Assembly (NCBI GenBank): GCA_949987565.1
Contig: OX465115.1
Location: 15,003,242 to 15,067,241 of the forward strand
Length of the DNA: 64,000 bases
Direction: 5' to 3'
From: Luidia sarsii
Taxonomy: Eukaryota > Echinodermata > Asteroidea > Paxillosida > Luidiidae
Part shown: positions 1 to 10,660 of the stretch, piece by piece
How the letters are laid out: every line of letters starts with the position of its first letter
Position numbering within the stretch: position 1 is the first letter of the stretch
Notes under the pieces: generated by a model
What the model was told of the DNA's origin: nothing
Seen by the model: only the letters and a program-made list of their open reading frames with translations
Database searches by the model: none
Made by a program: the position numbers and the translations under genes

Positions 1-2
1 CA

Positions 3-263
3 GCAGTTCAGACGAGTGATCATCACCATGCGGTTTCTGCTAGTCCTGGGCAACAGAAGCCTACCTGGTCACGCCCACATCCGAACAACCGCCAAGTCGT
101 GAAGCCAAGAGCCCGGTATCCACTGATATGCTTCAACTGTGGACAGCAGGGACATCGGTTAACTGACTGCACCAACGAGACCAATGCTCCTCTAGTTCAG
201 CAGCAGATGGCTTCGAGGTGCAAGCCCACTCCCCCGTCGGGAAACGAAGGTGGCCGCCAGTAG
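3..263 (+). CDS. gag: Ty3/Gypsy gag C-terminus (5' partial)
   Basis: Open from the window edge to a TAG at 261-263. The translated tail is basic and His/Pro/Arg-rich and carries one zinc knuckle of form C-x2-C-x4-H-x4-C (CFNCGQQGHRLTDC, codons 129-170), the nucleic-acid-binding motif of retroelement nucleocapsid. It lies directly 5' of pol and in a different frame: gag codons start at positions divisible by 3, pol codons are one base back. The last part overlaps the pol frame, which is open from 167. The start of gag and the 5' LTR lie outside the window. Confidence 0.85.
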   Translation, partial: AVQTSDHHHAVSASPGQQKPTWSRPHPNNRQVVKPRARYPLICFNCGQQGHRLTDCTNETNAPLVQQQMASRCKPTPPSGNEGGRQ

Positions 264-3200
264 CGGGACAACCTGCGGCCGAGAGTTTTCGAAGTCCCAT
301 AAGGCGAGATGAATACCAGAAGTCTACTCTCTGCTTCAGCGTGGATAGTAGCCCCCTCCAAGGGCTACCGAAGAAGCTGGTCGGTAACGCGGCAATTCTT
401 ACTGCTGAGATAGAAGGTAACCAAGTCCCGTGCCTTATGGATACTGGGTCCCAGGTAACGTGCATCGCCGAGTCCTTTTACAGGACTCATCTCCGTCATC
501 ATCCACTTCTGCCCATCACCAACCTTCTTGTGGTGGGAGCTAGTGGACGATCGGTGCCTTACCTAGGATACATCGAGGTGAAAGTGCGATTCACACGAGA
601 GACGGCTGGAGTTGACATGGAAACCACGACGTTGGCACTGGTCACTCCAAGTCGAGATGGCAATCACCGAGCACCTCTCCTTCTAGGCACAAACACCAGT
701 ATTGTGGGGAGACTGTTGGAGAGTTGCAGACAGGAGGCCGGCCCAAACTTCCTCCAGAAGTTACCGGTAACCAGCGCTTGGGTGGCAGCCTACCTCCAGA
801 TTGAAGCCTCATTCATGACGACCAGGCCAGACGGCAAAGTTTCAGATGTTCGGATGAACAGCGGCCCGAAGATGATTATGAGGGGCAACCATGTAGAACT
901 GCGAGGCTCGATCGATGACCCGGTCCAGGCGGAGGCAGTTATCATGGTGGAGGCTGACGAAGGCTGCTTTTCCCCTGGTGGCTTGGTCGTCCAACGGACA
1001 GTAGAGGTCACTTCCCCAAATTCAGGGCGCGAGGTGTCAGTGATGGTGAGAAATGAGTCCGAGCATGACATCATTCTCCCAGAAGGTATCACCATCGCCC
1101 GTGCATATGCCGTGGAGGTGCTCAAGTCCCTATACCAAGATAAGTTGGACGAAAAGGCCACACCCCCTAGATATCGGGCTAGTTGTGTGGATATTGAAGT
1201 CCCAGAAGAGCGACCGCCGGATTTTGACTTTAAGGGTTCGCCAATCCCGGAAGAGACGAAAGAAAGGGTCACCCGGCTCTTACGTGAGAAGTCGCAGGTG
1301 TTTTCCAGAGGAGATTTGGATATTGGCTGCACTTCAGCAGTCAAACATCAAATTCACCTTACTGACGACTCTCCTTTCCGTGTGAGGTCCAGGAACATCG
1401 CCCCTGCAGACTACCTAGACGTGAGAAGACACCTGAGGGAGCTGCTTGACCGTGACATCATCCGGCCTTCCGAAAGTCAATTCGCATCACCGATTGTCGT
1501 CGTCCGCAAGAAGAATGGCGATGTCCGGTTATGCATTGATTATAGGAAGTTGAACTCGAGGACGATCCGGGACCAATACTCGATACCGAGAATTGAGGAG
1601 ACCCTCCATGCTCTCAATGGTGCCCAGTGGTTCAGCTGTCTGGACCTAAAGTCCGGGTACTACCAGATAGAGCTGGAGGAGGCTGACAAGTCGAAGACAG
1701 CTTTCTGGTGTCCCCTGGGGTTCTTCGAGTTCAACCGGATGCCACAGGGCATCACCAATGCCCCGGCGACATTTCAAAGGCTTATGGAGAAGTGTGTGGG
1801 AGATCTTAACCTTATGGATGTGATGGTTTACTTAGATGATCTCCTCATCTTCTCCAAAACGCTGGGAGAACACGAGCGGAAGCTGATGGAGGTTCTGGAT
1901 CGCTTGCAGGAGTTTGGCCTCAAACTAAACCCCGCAAAATGCCAATTCTTTCAGACCTCTGTCAAATGTCTTGGCCATGTAGTGTCCAGAGACGGAGTCA
2001 GCACCGATCCAGACAAGGTCAAAGCAGTGAAGTCCTGGCCTACCCCAGCAAATGCCCGAGAGCTGAAGTCCTTTTTAGGATTCACGGGCTACTACCGAAG
2101 ATTTGTTGCCAACTACTCCTCCATTGCCCGGCCTCTAAATCAACTGACTGCTGGGTGTGACCTCACCAAGAAGAGATTCAAAAAGGGGAGAAAACAGAAG
2201 ACCAACTGCAGGAGTGCCACCGAACCCTTTGGGGCTCTCTGGACACCTCGTTGCCAGGATGCGTTTGATACTCTGATTGAGAAGCTGACAGCATCTCCGG
2301 TCCTGGGGTTTGTGGACTACGACTCTCCCTTTCTGCTTCACACAGATGCCAGCATCACCGGCCTTGGAGCAGCGCTTTACCAGGAGCAGGAAGGAAGTAT
2401 AAGGGTCATCGCCTACGCCAGCAGAGGTCTGTCGAAGAGCGAGGCCAACTACCCTGCTCACAAACTTGAGTTCTTGGCACTTAAGTGGTCAATAACCGAG
2501 AAGTTCCATGATTATTTATATGGTGGTAACTTTAAAGTCTTGACAGATAACAACCCCTTGACCTACATCCTGACGTCGGCTAAACTCGATGCGACTGGGC
2601 AGCGGTGGTTGGCAGCCCTTGCTGGTTACAATTTCAGTATTCAGTACCGGCCTGGTTCGAAGAATGCTGATGCTGATGGCCTCTCTAGACGTCCGCACGG
2701 TATTATGCCCCAAGATGAAGAATCTATTGATCACGACAAGCAGATCCAGCAGTTGCGTGATAGAGTTCTGGGAGGTGCTGACGTGACTTTGGATGCGCCG
2801 ACAGTGTCTAGTGTTTGTCAACAAATAGTCGAGGTCGTCGGAGATGACAACGTCACTACCTGTGTCTTGTTGGAGACTATTACAGATAGTACAAATGCCG
2901 TACTTGACGAGTTTTCCATTGCTGAACAGCCAGACCGGGACTCCATTTCTGGGCTGACCACCACTGATTGGATTGGTTTGCAGGAGGGTGACGCAGAAAT
3001 AAAGTTCATAGTCGATTGCCTCAAGAGTGGGAAACAGCCTGATATGGAGGAACGGTCCACCCTGTCAGACGGGGTCAAGATATACTTGCGACAGTGGAAG
3101 CGTCTGGTTCTGGGGGATGGAATACTGTACCGAGAAAGCGCAGGTCAGGGAGGGGTACCAAGACAACAACTGGTTCTTCCCAAAAGCCAGCGTCACATCG

Positions 3201-4879
3201 CTTTTGATGGGGTGCATGACCAGATCGGACACTTGGGCTATGAGAGAACCCTAGACCTTGCCCGAACCCGCTTCTACTGGCCCCGAATGGCTGAGGACAT
3301 TGAGAAATTGTGTAAGACGTGTCCCCGATGTCTCCGTCGAAAGCAGAAGGTGACGCGAAGAGCGCCAATGGTCCCCATTACCACTACCCACCCCATGGAA
3401 TTGGTGTGTATGGACTTCCTTTCTCTGGAGCCTGACAGCAAGAACACGACAAACATCCTCGTGATTACCGACCATTTCACCAGATATTCCCAGGCGTACC
3501 CAACTAGGGACCAGAAAGCGAAGACGGTGGCAAAGGTGTTGTGGGAAGAATTCTTCATCCATTACGGATTCCCCGAGCGGCTCCATTCAGACCAGGGCCG
3601 TGATTTTGAAGCTAGGCTAATCAAGGAGATGTGTGAGCTGGCTGGCATTAGGAAGTCTCGCACCACACCTTATCATCCGCAGGGGAACGGGCAAGTTGAG
3701 AGATTCAACCAAACTCTCATAAGTATGCTCGGGACCCTGGATGCAGAGAAGAAGAAGAGTTGGCGACTCCACGTACGCCCTCTGGTCCATGCTTATAATT
3801 GCACCAAGAACAACGCTACGGGGATGTCACCCTATTCACTGATGTTTGGCCGTGAACCCCGTTTGCCCATTGACTTGCAGTTCGGCATCAACAACCCACC
3901 TAAGAATGCAGTCTCACATCATCAATATATCAGAGACCTGAAGGATCGCTTGAAGCGTGCTCACGAGTTGGCCGCTGCGCAAGCTGCCAAATCTGCGAGC
4001 TACAATAAGGAGCGCTACGACAGGAGAGTGCGCGACCAAGCCCTGGAAGCCGGCGATCGAGTCCTAGTGAGGAATGTGGGCCTCACTGGAAAGCACAAGT
4101 TGGCCGATCGCTGGACGACCACTTGCTACCATGTCGTCAGGAGGATTGCTGATGACATGCCGGTGTATATGGTGCGACCGGAGGATGGTGGGCCAGATAG
4201 AACTTTGCATCGTAACATGCTGTTACCATGTGGGCATCTTCCCGACGCCCAACCCGAACCACAAATCACTCCACCTGACCCTCCTCCGAGGGTTGCACCA
4301 CGCCGCCTTCCCAGACGGAAGGACGTCTCCATCGCAGCTAGAGCTAATGATGTGCCTCTCTTCACTGATAGTGAGTCTGAGTCGTCAGTGCCCACTCTAA
4401 CAATTGAGCAGCGGACTCGCCCGATACCCGCTCCGAGAAGTGGACGAGTTAGTACCAGTGACGTGGGATCAACCGGTGGACGTCTGAATCCGGAAGCGCC
4501 TGAGTTTTCTCCTGCGGAGCCAGTCGCGGATCCAGCTCTGTCTGAACCTCAACAAGACGGCTGCGCAGTGAGTTCTGCATCCGAGCCACTATCAGTCATT
4601 GCTGCTGAAGATCCTGCTGAACCATCTCCCAGTCTGGTTTCCTCAGCAGAAACCTCGTCCGAGTCTGAGTCTCTATCTTCGGCCGAATCAACGACAAGCA
4701 GCTCTCCCGCTCCCCCAGAGCGAAGAGGTCGATGGCCAGTCCGTCGCAGACGGCCACCAAACCGCTTTGGATATGGTCGGGTGAGCAGGCCGAGAGCCAA
4801 GATGATGGAAGAGCAAATGGCTATCCAAAAGCAATTTCTCACCATGGTTCAAACTTGCTTCTTGCAGATAGGCGTATGA
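218..4879 (+). CDS. pol: Ty3/Gypsy retrotransposon Pol polyprotein (PR-RT-RNaseH-IN)
   Basis: About 1550 residues without a stop. Counting from a GTG at 218 (the frame is open from 167, and translation most likely enters by frameshift, so the start is nominal): aspartic protease with DTGS at residues 75-78; reverse transcriptase with the YLDD catalytic motif at 538-541; RNase H with acidic residues D710, E751 and D777; integrase zinc finger H1000-x4-H1005 with C1035-x2-C1038; integrase core D1066, D1125, E1161 with 35 residues between the last two (D,D35E). A C-terminal integrase module is followed by about 190 residues rich in Ser, Glu, Pro and Arg. The order PR-RT-RH-IN is that of Metaviridae/Ty3-Gypsy. 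No envelope gene follows. All catalytic residues are present, so the copy is young or recently active; the subfamily was not determined. Confidence 0.95.
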   Translation: MQAHSPVGKRRWPPVAGQPAAESFRSPIRRDEYQKSTLCFSVDSSPLQGLPKKLVGNAAILTAEIEGNQVPCLMDTGSQVTCIAESFYRTHLRHHPLLPITNLLVVGASGRSVPYLGYIEVKVRFTRETAGVDMETTTLALVTPSRDGNHRAPLLLGTNTSIVGRLLESCRQEAGPNFLQKLPVTSAWVAAYLQIEASFMTTRPDGKVSDVRMNSGPKMIMRGNHVELRGSIDDPVQAEAVIMVEADEGCFSPGGLVVQRTVEVTSPNSGREVSVMVRNESEHDIILPEGITIARAYAVEVLKSLYQDKLDEKATPPRYRASCVDIEVPEERPPDFDFKGSPIPEETKERVTRLLREKSQVFSRGDLDIGCTSAVKHQIHLTDDSPFRVRSRNIAPADYLDVRRHLRELLDRDIIRPSESQFASPIVVVRKKNGDVRLCIDYRKLNSRTIRDQYSIPRIEETLHALNGAQWFSCLDLKSGYYQIELEEADKSKTAFWCPLGFFEFNRMPQGITNAPATFQRLMEKCVGDLNLMDVMVYLDDLLIFSKTLGEHERKLMEVLDRLQEFGLKLNPAKCQFFQTSVKCLGHVVSRDGVSTDPDKVKAVKSWPTPANARELKSFLGFTGYYRRFVANYSSIARPLNQLTAGCDLTKKRFKKGRKQKTNCRSATEPFGALWTPRCQDAFDTLIEKLTASPVLGFVDYDSPFLLHTDASITGLGAALYQEQEGSIRVIAYASRGLSKSEANYPAHKLEFLALKWSITEKFHDYLYGGNFKVLTDNNPLTYILTSAKLDATGQRWLAALAGYNFSIQYRPGSKNADADGLSRRPHGIMPQDEESIDHDKQIQQLRDRVLGGADVTLDAPTVSSVCQQIVEVVGDDNVTTCVLLETITDSTNAVLDEFSIAEQPDRDSISGLTTTDWIGLQEGDAEIKFIVDCLKSGKQPDMEERSTLSDGVKIYLRQWKRLVLGDGILYRESAGQGGVPRQQLVLPKSQRHIAFDGVHDQIGHLGYERTLDLARTRFYWPRMAEDIEKLCKTCPRCLRRKQKVTRRAPMVPITTTHPMELVCMDFLSLEPDSKNTTNILVITDHFTRYSQAYPTRDQKAKTVAKVLWEEFFIHYGFPERLHSDQGRDFEARLIKEMCELAGIRKSRTTPYHPQGNGQVERFNQTLISMLGTLDAEKKKSWRLHVRPLVHAYNCTKNNATGMSPYSLMFGREPRLPIDLQFGINNPPKNAVSHHQYIRDLKDRLKRAHELAAAQAAKSASYNKERYDRRVRDQALEAGDRVLVRNVGLTGKHKLADRWTTTCYHVVRRIADDMPVYMVRPEDGGPDRTLHRNMLLPCGHLPDAQPEPQITPPDPPPRVAPRRLPRRKDVSIAARANDVPLFTDSESESSVPTLTIEQRTRPIPAPRSGRVSTSDVGSTGGRLNPEAPEFSPAEPVADPALSEPQQDGCAVSSASEPLSVIAAEDPAEPSPSLVSSAETSSESESLSSAESTTSSSPAPPERRGRWPVRRRRPPNRFGYGRVSRPRAKMMEEQMAIQKQFLTMVQTCFLQIGV
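239..281 (+). promoter_or_regulatory. Probable -1 ribosomal frameshift signal between gag and pol
   Basis: GGGAAAC at 239-245 fits the X XXY YYZ slippery heptamer in the gag frame (G GGA AAC, codons 240-242 and 243-245). A backward slip of one base continues at 245 in the pol frame. Six bases downstream lies a perfect GC stem: GGCCGC at 252-257 pairs with GCGGCC at 275-280, with a T-G pair at 251/281 and the gag stop at 261-263 in its loop. Heptamer, spacing and stem all match the known architecture of -1 frameshifting. Confidence 0.8.
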
Positions 4880-4927
4880 TTCCTGATGTGTTGACACATC
4901 GTAATCCATGTCGGGACGACATGATTC

Positions 4928-4940
4928 AAAAAGGGGAGAG
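4928..4940 (+). other. Polypurine tract
   Basis: An unbroken purine run (AAAAAGGGGAGAG) 48 bases after the pol stop, immediately followed by TGTCA. This is the expected position and composition of the plus-strand DNA priming site of an LTR retrotransposon. Confidence 0.8.
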
Positions 4941-6858
4941 TGTCATACCCCCAAGTTTGAGTATGACTATACTATAGGCCATATTTTATTTTTTTTCTTT
5001 CCCTTCTGGGAATAGAGTTACATGTATCCTCTCAGAAGTGCCACTGGAGGGTTGCCCTAGCCATGTGTCGGCATTCTCTCAGAAGTGCCACTGGAGGATT
5101 GCCTTGGCCCTGTGTCCAGCATGGTCTGGATTTGTTGTTTACTTAAGGACATTCCCAGGGTGATTGCCTGACCGGTATTGATGGGTTGTTGGGTTTGTGA
5201 GTGGGAGTGGCATTCCTTTCCTTGCTCTGGTGTAGAGTGCATCGCTCTCCGTGCTCTGGTCTGGAATCGCCCTTCTCATAGGCCATCCACACCCCCATCA
5301 TCTCCCCGGTACAGGTATGTTTCCTTGGAACTGTCTTTCATTTATTATTATTCTATAATCATCTGTAGTCAAATTATCCTCATTAATTGAGTATTTTAAA
5401 GGAGTGTGTGGTTTTCATTGCCAATCCCCAAGGTTGACGATAACTCGTTCGTACAGTGTATACATTGACTGTCGCATTCCTGCTCCGAAACTTTGGTGAA
5501 CGATCAATTAGCTCCTTTCATCTGTAAATATTATATGTTGATTGTGCTTAGTGCCGATTCCTTTCGTCATTAGGATGATCCATTCTATTCGAATTGTTTA
5601 GAATGTATGAGTTTTCATTCTTTTCCACTCCTCTATTGAATATGTCTTTAGAAATGCCCATTTTTATTGTTTAGAATATAGAAACTATATATAGGGATTT
5701 ATAAGTTGTATTTCTTCTGTGTGTATTCAGCCCGAAGTATGGTAGGTTTCAGTCGAACCATAGTCGAACAATATTTGTTTCTTGTATACAAGCACTTTGC
5801 TACAGTGGGAAACTTCTTTCCGCCTTAGGCTATAGCACGGACCTAGTAGGCCTGGTAACGCCCCAGTCTGGACATTCCAATGGTGTGCCAGCTTGTGTTT
5901 CTCTAAGTTGACCTTTGCCCTGTGCCCAGACCAGGCAAGAGGCTGGGGAGGTTTCGACTGACATTGCGTGTGGTATGCTTAGACCACTTGTTTATGCATA
6001 ATAGCCGGTCTGCCACCATCTGTTGTTTGCTTGGCTGCACTGTGTTTTGTTCTTGTAGTATTTGCATGTAACTGGTACTGCTAATCTGGGAGTGAGCCAA
6101 ATTGTATGTGTTGTTGGAAGATTTCAAGTGTTTTGGCGTTGTTTTCATTCTGGATCTCTGATGACTATAGGCAGTATAGTTATTCTTTTTTTAGATTTAG
6201 TTTGGACATTTTCTTATTCGATTCCCCATTAATTAATTCTCAAGTTAAATGTACTTTTAAATGACTCGATTGAGCGGCATTCCTTTCCTTGCTCTGGTGT
6301 AGAGTGCATCGCTCTCCGTGCTCTGGTCTGGAATCGCCCTTCTCATAGGCCATCCACACCCCCATCATCTGCCCGGTACAGGTTCCCTTGCTGCCTTTCC
6401 CGTGTCGTTAGACAAGATTGGGACGGTACCGTGCGACCTGTGGAGCTGATTGTCGTCTCAACCCCCCGGAAATTCAGCTAAGTCCCCCTTCATCTGTCCC
6501 TGGGCTGATTGTCGTCTCAACCCCCTGGAAACTCAGCTAAGTCCCCCTTCATCTGTCCCTTTCGCTGGCCTGACGTCCTTCGACGCTTGACCCCTCTCGT
6601 CTGCCTATACATGTATACCCTGTCTACACCGTGGACTCATTCATTGTGAACTTTGTGCTCGCGCGCAACAGGAGGAGCCTGCCCTGCACGCCAATCATCA
6701 CGTGGATGGGAGAATCTGAAATTATTTGACGCTATTTAATTACTGTACTGTTGCATTCATCAATTGCGTAGACTGTAGTGTCAGTTATCTTGTGTTCTTT
6801 GATTTTCATTTTGTTGTTGTAAGTTTGTCCTTCCCGAGGATACCGTGTGCGAGTGACA
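4941..6858 (+). mobile_element. Putative 3' LTR of the Ty3/Gypsy element
   Basis: Begins with TGTCATACCC right after the polypurine tract. I place the end at 6858 because GAGTGACA there gives the inverted terminal pair TGTCA/TGACA; this end is tentative since the 5' LTR is outside the window. Inside are a 47-bp tandem duplication (5030-5123), two 108-bp near-identical direct repeats (5209-5316 and 6276-6383), and a 59-bp tandem duplication (6445-6562). At about 1.9 kb it would be long for an LTR, so part may be an inserted or duplicated segment. Confidence 0.45.
5209..6383 (+). repeat. 108-bp direct repeat pair inside the LTR
   Basis: The segments 5209-5316 and 6276-6383 are almost identical (one mismatch seen near the 3' end, TCTCC versus TCTGC). 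They are 1067 bp apart. Both end in CGGTACAGGT; in the first copy this continues as CAG-GTATGT, a good splice-donor match. Confidence 0.85.
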
Positions 6859-7113
6859 CGAATAATAATTTATTCCATAACTGTACATAAACCTCTTTTC
6901 CCCCTTGTTGTATTTTTTTTTTGTTATTTTTGTCGAACCGGAGAGCTAAGGTTTTTCTGCATAAAGAATAGACCTGGCGACATGTGTTAAACCATTAAAC
7001 ACTGCAAAAAAAGCTATCCTGTGAAGGTTTCAGCTCAAATGGCAATTTGAGAAAGGAGAAAAAGTGCCAAAAACCGTCACGGTTTTCGCACCGCTCTGTA
7101 GCTGTGTAAGAAA

Positions 7114-7141
7114 TAGTTTATTACTCGCGAGTAATAAACTA
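7114..7141. repeat. 28-bp perfect palindrome
   Basis: Each half is 14 bases (TAGTTTATTACTCG and its exact reverse complement) with no spacer. It lies in an otherwise featureless AT-rich stretch after the LTR. It could be a repeat-element tip or a protein-binding site; function unknown. Confidence 0.8.
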
Positions 7142-8784
7142 GTTGTCGATGTTTGAGTGAAGATTTCACGAGAAGTACAGCATCCCAGACCGTATGACTT
7201 CAAAATGAGGATTCTATCATGACCATCTACAAACTGTGTAGATTATAAGGAAATATGTGGACATCGATGTTTCCCGATCTTCCCAATGTTAAATTGGGCT
7301 TTTAAAGGCAGATTCTGCTGCTTGTTTCTGGTGGTGCGAGCCATCTTCTTCCGATCAGGAGAAAAAAAACCAGCGTGGAAAAGCCCCGTCTGGCACCGAA
7401 GCAAGGATGGTCCTAGCATTCCTCCATGGTCCTAGCTACCTCCATAGTCCTAGCCAGCGAGGCAAATTTGCGGACCATCAAACTTGGAGCGTTATGGCTC
7501 CGCTTGGTCCCATGAAACGGTTACATCATTATGCCACACAAAACAATCAATATCCCTTATCCGGCCCACTGTTTGCCTACAATACCCACACCTTCTGGAG
7601 GTCCCGTTTACTCCTCAAACACAGGATTATCCCCAAGACAACAACAGAATAAAAAACTCAGAAAGAAAGAAACCTTATCCGAGATGAGCTCGGCCAAGCT
7701 TAAGTCTCCCTATTGTCCACCGTAGTCAGCTGTTTATCCGCCATTGAGAGACTGTACCTTGACATATGGTCTTTTGTGATGGGACGAGAGGGCTGAGCAC
7801 TTTATGAGGCTCTTAGTCTTAACGGTGGGAGTTATCGAGTTGGCGGTTGCTTGATACCACGAGATGGGTCGACTCACTCGACTGTGCTATTAGTAATAGC
7901 CCACAAGACCACCTTCGTCCATTCGTGCAGGAAGGAAGGCAACGGTATAGAATCTCACGGGGGGAACGACCCGTCGATCAAGGACAACGGAAAGCGGTCA
8001 ATACTAATACTTCAAGCGGTTCAAGGGCGGCCGCTTCACATGCTCTGATTATTAAAGCATTACACGAATTCGAAAATGTCATGTGCATGTCTCTTTGTTG
8101 TGTCGTCCCGGATAGAATGAAACTGTTTTTCATGCGTATGAGCAAAGCGAAGGAGCTTGAAAATAGAATCTCACGGGGGAAAACGACCCGTCGATCAAGG
8201 ACAACGGGAAGCGGTCAATACGGTTATGATTAATAACGTCTTCCATCAGGAAGTGGGGGAGCGAGGGTCACGGCCAGCCCCGTATACCGGAACCACACCC
8301 CAAGGGGCATGCAGGCACCGGTGAGAGAGCCTTACTCAGATCCCCAGTCCAAATATTTGTCCACTAAACGACCGGCCGTGCCCTTTGTTTGGATCTGGCA
8401 AGTTCAAAAATCCACTCCTCGACCCACGGTTGACTTACACCAGGGACACATCAATTAGGTTTTAGGTAGCGTAAATCAATGAGGGTTTGCCCTTCCCCGA
8501 CATACTAAGCCTAGTGCATGTTAAGTTATAGTGTTATACCACGGAAGAAGGAAAGCTCCATCAATGGTTATACTGTATAATATGTGCTTGTGGGATTCAC
8601 GCAATGACCTGCTTGGAAACACATTCACAGGCAACTCGGGTCGGGTTCGAACCTGTCCGCTGGTTGTCTGCTTGGACAATCCACTAGCACCTTGGTTGGG
8701 ATTCGAACCCGCGACTCCCGCTATATAGTCCAGCTGTTGACAGCGTACTTCCCTGTGATATTACGAGTGAGTGTGGTTTTGAGA

Positions 8785-8990
8785 TGAGCGCGATGTCAAC
8801 ACGTGCCTTATAGTGGAATATTCTTCGCAGATTTCGAGAAAGAAAAGTCCTGATCGAGCAAACAAGTGCACGAACATCGTGTACTTTAAAACAGTGGCAC
8901 CTTGATCACGGGGGCCGCCATGTTTGTTTGATACCCACTGTAGCCTATAGGTCACGTTACCAATAAGGCGTAATCGGTCAATTGGTAAGT
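8785..8990. mobile_element. Inverted-repeat (MITE-like) element, copy 1
   Basis: Shares an interior (GAGAAAGAAAAGTCCTGATC and following, then ACAGTGGCACCTTGAT) with 33975-34200. Its ends are a degraded inverted pair related to CACGTGAC-TTATAGTGGGTA and CCCACTGTAGGTCACGTGAC, which are clearer in the second copy. Confidence 0.6.
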
Positions 8991-9479
8991 ACAGGACATT
9001 CACCCAGAAACTGGTGCCAAACGCTTGTTTCTATAGATGCCCTTGACATTATATCAACGGTTAAGAGAAAATGTGACCGAATTCAAAGCTCGAACCTAAG
9101 CCTTCATTTCGTGAAGGGCCTGAGTATCACCAGGGGTTTGGGTATAGCGGCCATGACCGTGTTGTTCTTTCCTCGGTCCATTGCAACCCAAGCCAAGGTC
9201 ACAATAAAAAAAATTCCCGGGGGTCCAGTGAAGCATGATTTCTATGAGCACAGCGGTCCCAGGTGATGTTGACTGGTATAGCTTTTCCGTCCTCCGCGGT
9301 GTTGCCATGACATTCAGGTCAAACTAAGGTGATTCTGGGACTGGTTCGTAAATCATATGGCCTGTTGATAATATATCATTCATATAGGATAGGTTCAGAA
9401 ATGACGGTGTATATTATTATGAAAATAAAATACAAATCTAAAAAGTGTATAGAGAGGCTGACGTTTCCATCCCTTTATC

Positions 9480-9805
9480 AAAGACATGTGCAGTGAGAAA
9501 GGTGCTTCCTTTGAGAAAGGTCCTGTCTTTGAGAGAGGTCCTGTCTTTGAGTAAGGTCCTGTATTTGAGAAAGGTCCTGCCTATTTGAGAAAGGTCCTGC
9601 CTTTGAGAAAGGTCCTGCATGCCTGTGAGAACGGGAATGTCTTTGAGTAAGGTCCTGCCTTTGAGTAAGGTCCTGCCTTTGAGAAAGGCCCTGTCTTTGA
9701 GAAAAGGTCCTGCCTTTGAGAAAGGTCCTGCCTTTGAGAACTGGTCCTGCCTCTGAGAAAGATCCTGTCTTTGAAAAAGGTCCTGCAGTGCTTTTTATAG
9801 GAAGG
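9480..9805 (+). repeat. 18-bp minisatellite (CCTTTGAGAAAGGTCCTG)n
   Basis: About 17 imperfect copies in tandem. The unit is the same sequence as the core of the dispersed foldback element (for example 22895-23010), so the array probably arose by local amplification of part of one insertion. Confidence 0.85.
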
Positions 9806-10660
9806 TCCTGCTAGGATCAAACAGCCTATCTTGTCTATCCGCCTATCTTCTTATGACTGACTTTACTTTGTTATCTATTGTGATATGACACAGAGTCCGT
9901 TCAGAGATTTGAGTTGGAGATTATACAGCTGTTTCTGGAATACCCCTACCAATCCCCATCCCCCATTATACCCGGATCTGCACCTGATGCACCCAACACC
10001 GGCCAGCAGGAAATACATGATACAACCTGTTCTGGCATACTTCCTCGTTCCTTCCACTCGGTAAATGGAGCCGCATCCAGGAAGTGCGACTTCGCACGTG
10101 CCCGATCGACCTTATACCCGCATGTGGCCGGCCTTATACCACGCGCTTTGTCTCACAACTGCACGTACAAGTCCACGCGCCTAAACGTTGATCCAGCCAC
10201 CGACTTCCATTAGCAGGGAAATGGAATTCGCCGTGTATTTATACCACGAGAGAGAGGAACAAGAATTGTCTAATTTCCTTCGCGATGCCGGCAAAATGAT
10301 CCCCTTCCATGGACCAATGACACATATCCGTTTGACAGACGCGAGGACAGATCGAACTGGTGAGGTTCCCCTTGCGCGTCATCGCGCACCAAAAAAAAAT
10401 GAGCTTCTGCAATCGTAGATAGTCGTGAAGTTGTAACTCCCCTTCCTCCTCTGTACCACCGTGATGGGAAAGGGTGAAGATTGCTGGCTTGGTCTTTCTG
10501 ATGAATGATAACAACTTATGGATGTAGACTATTCAGCTGGGAAGCGTGCATAAGCTTTTGTAGCAGAAACTATTTCATCGGACTCAATGGACTACCCAAT
10601 CTGAGAACGAGCTTAATCATGATGGGATTTGTGACGGCCGTTGGTTGCTACTTCCTGCAT
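9806..10660. other. No gene seen
   Basis: Short reading frames only, with no recognisable protein similarity, splice pattern or RNA gene. Confidence 0.5.

Larger units (their letters stand above)
6859..9437. other. No gene seen; scattered repeat fragments
   Basis: No long reading frame or gene-like exon structure. It holds the 28-bp palindrome, two 58-bp near-identical direct repeats (7947-8004 and 8163-8221), a degraded SINE fragment on the minus strand (8470-8745) recognised by a reverse-oriented B-box-like GGATTCGAACCC, and an inverted-repeat element copy at about 8785-8990. Confidence 0.6.

Noticed and set aside
4880..4977. Possible env gene after pol
   Set aside because: Only 61 bases separate the pol stop from the LTR start, leaving no room for an envelope frame.
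7847..8233. 128-codon frame around the 58-bp direct repeats
   Set aside because: No recognisable domain, no splice context, and two frames overlap; the frame depends on the duplicated repeat.
8531..8728. Possible isolated tRNA from the GGATTCGAACCC sequence
   Set aside because: Reverse-oriented B box without a matching A box and stems; fits a degraded SINE.
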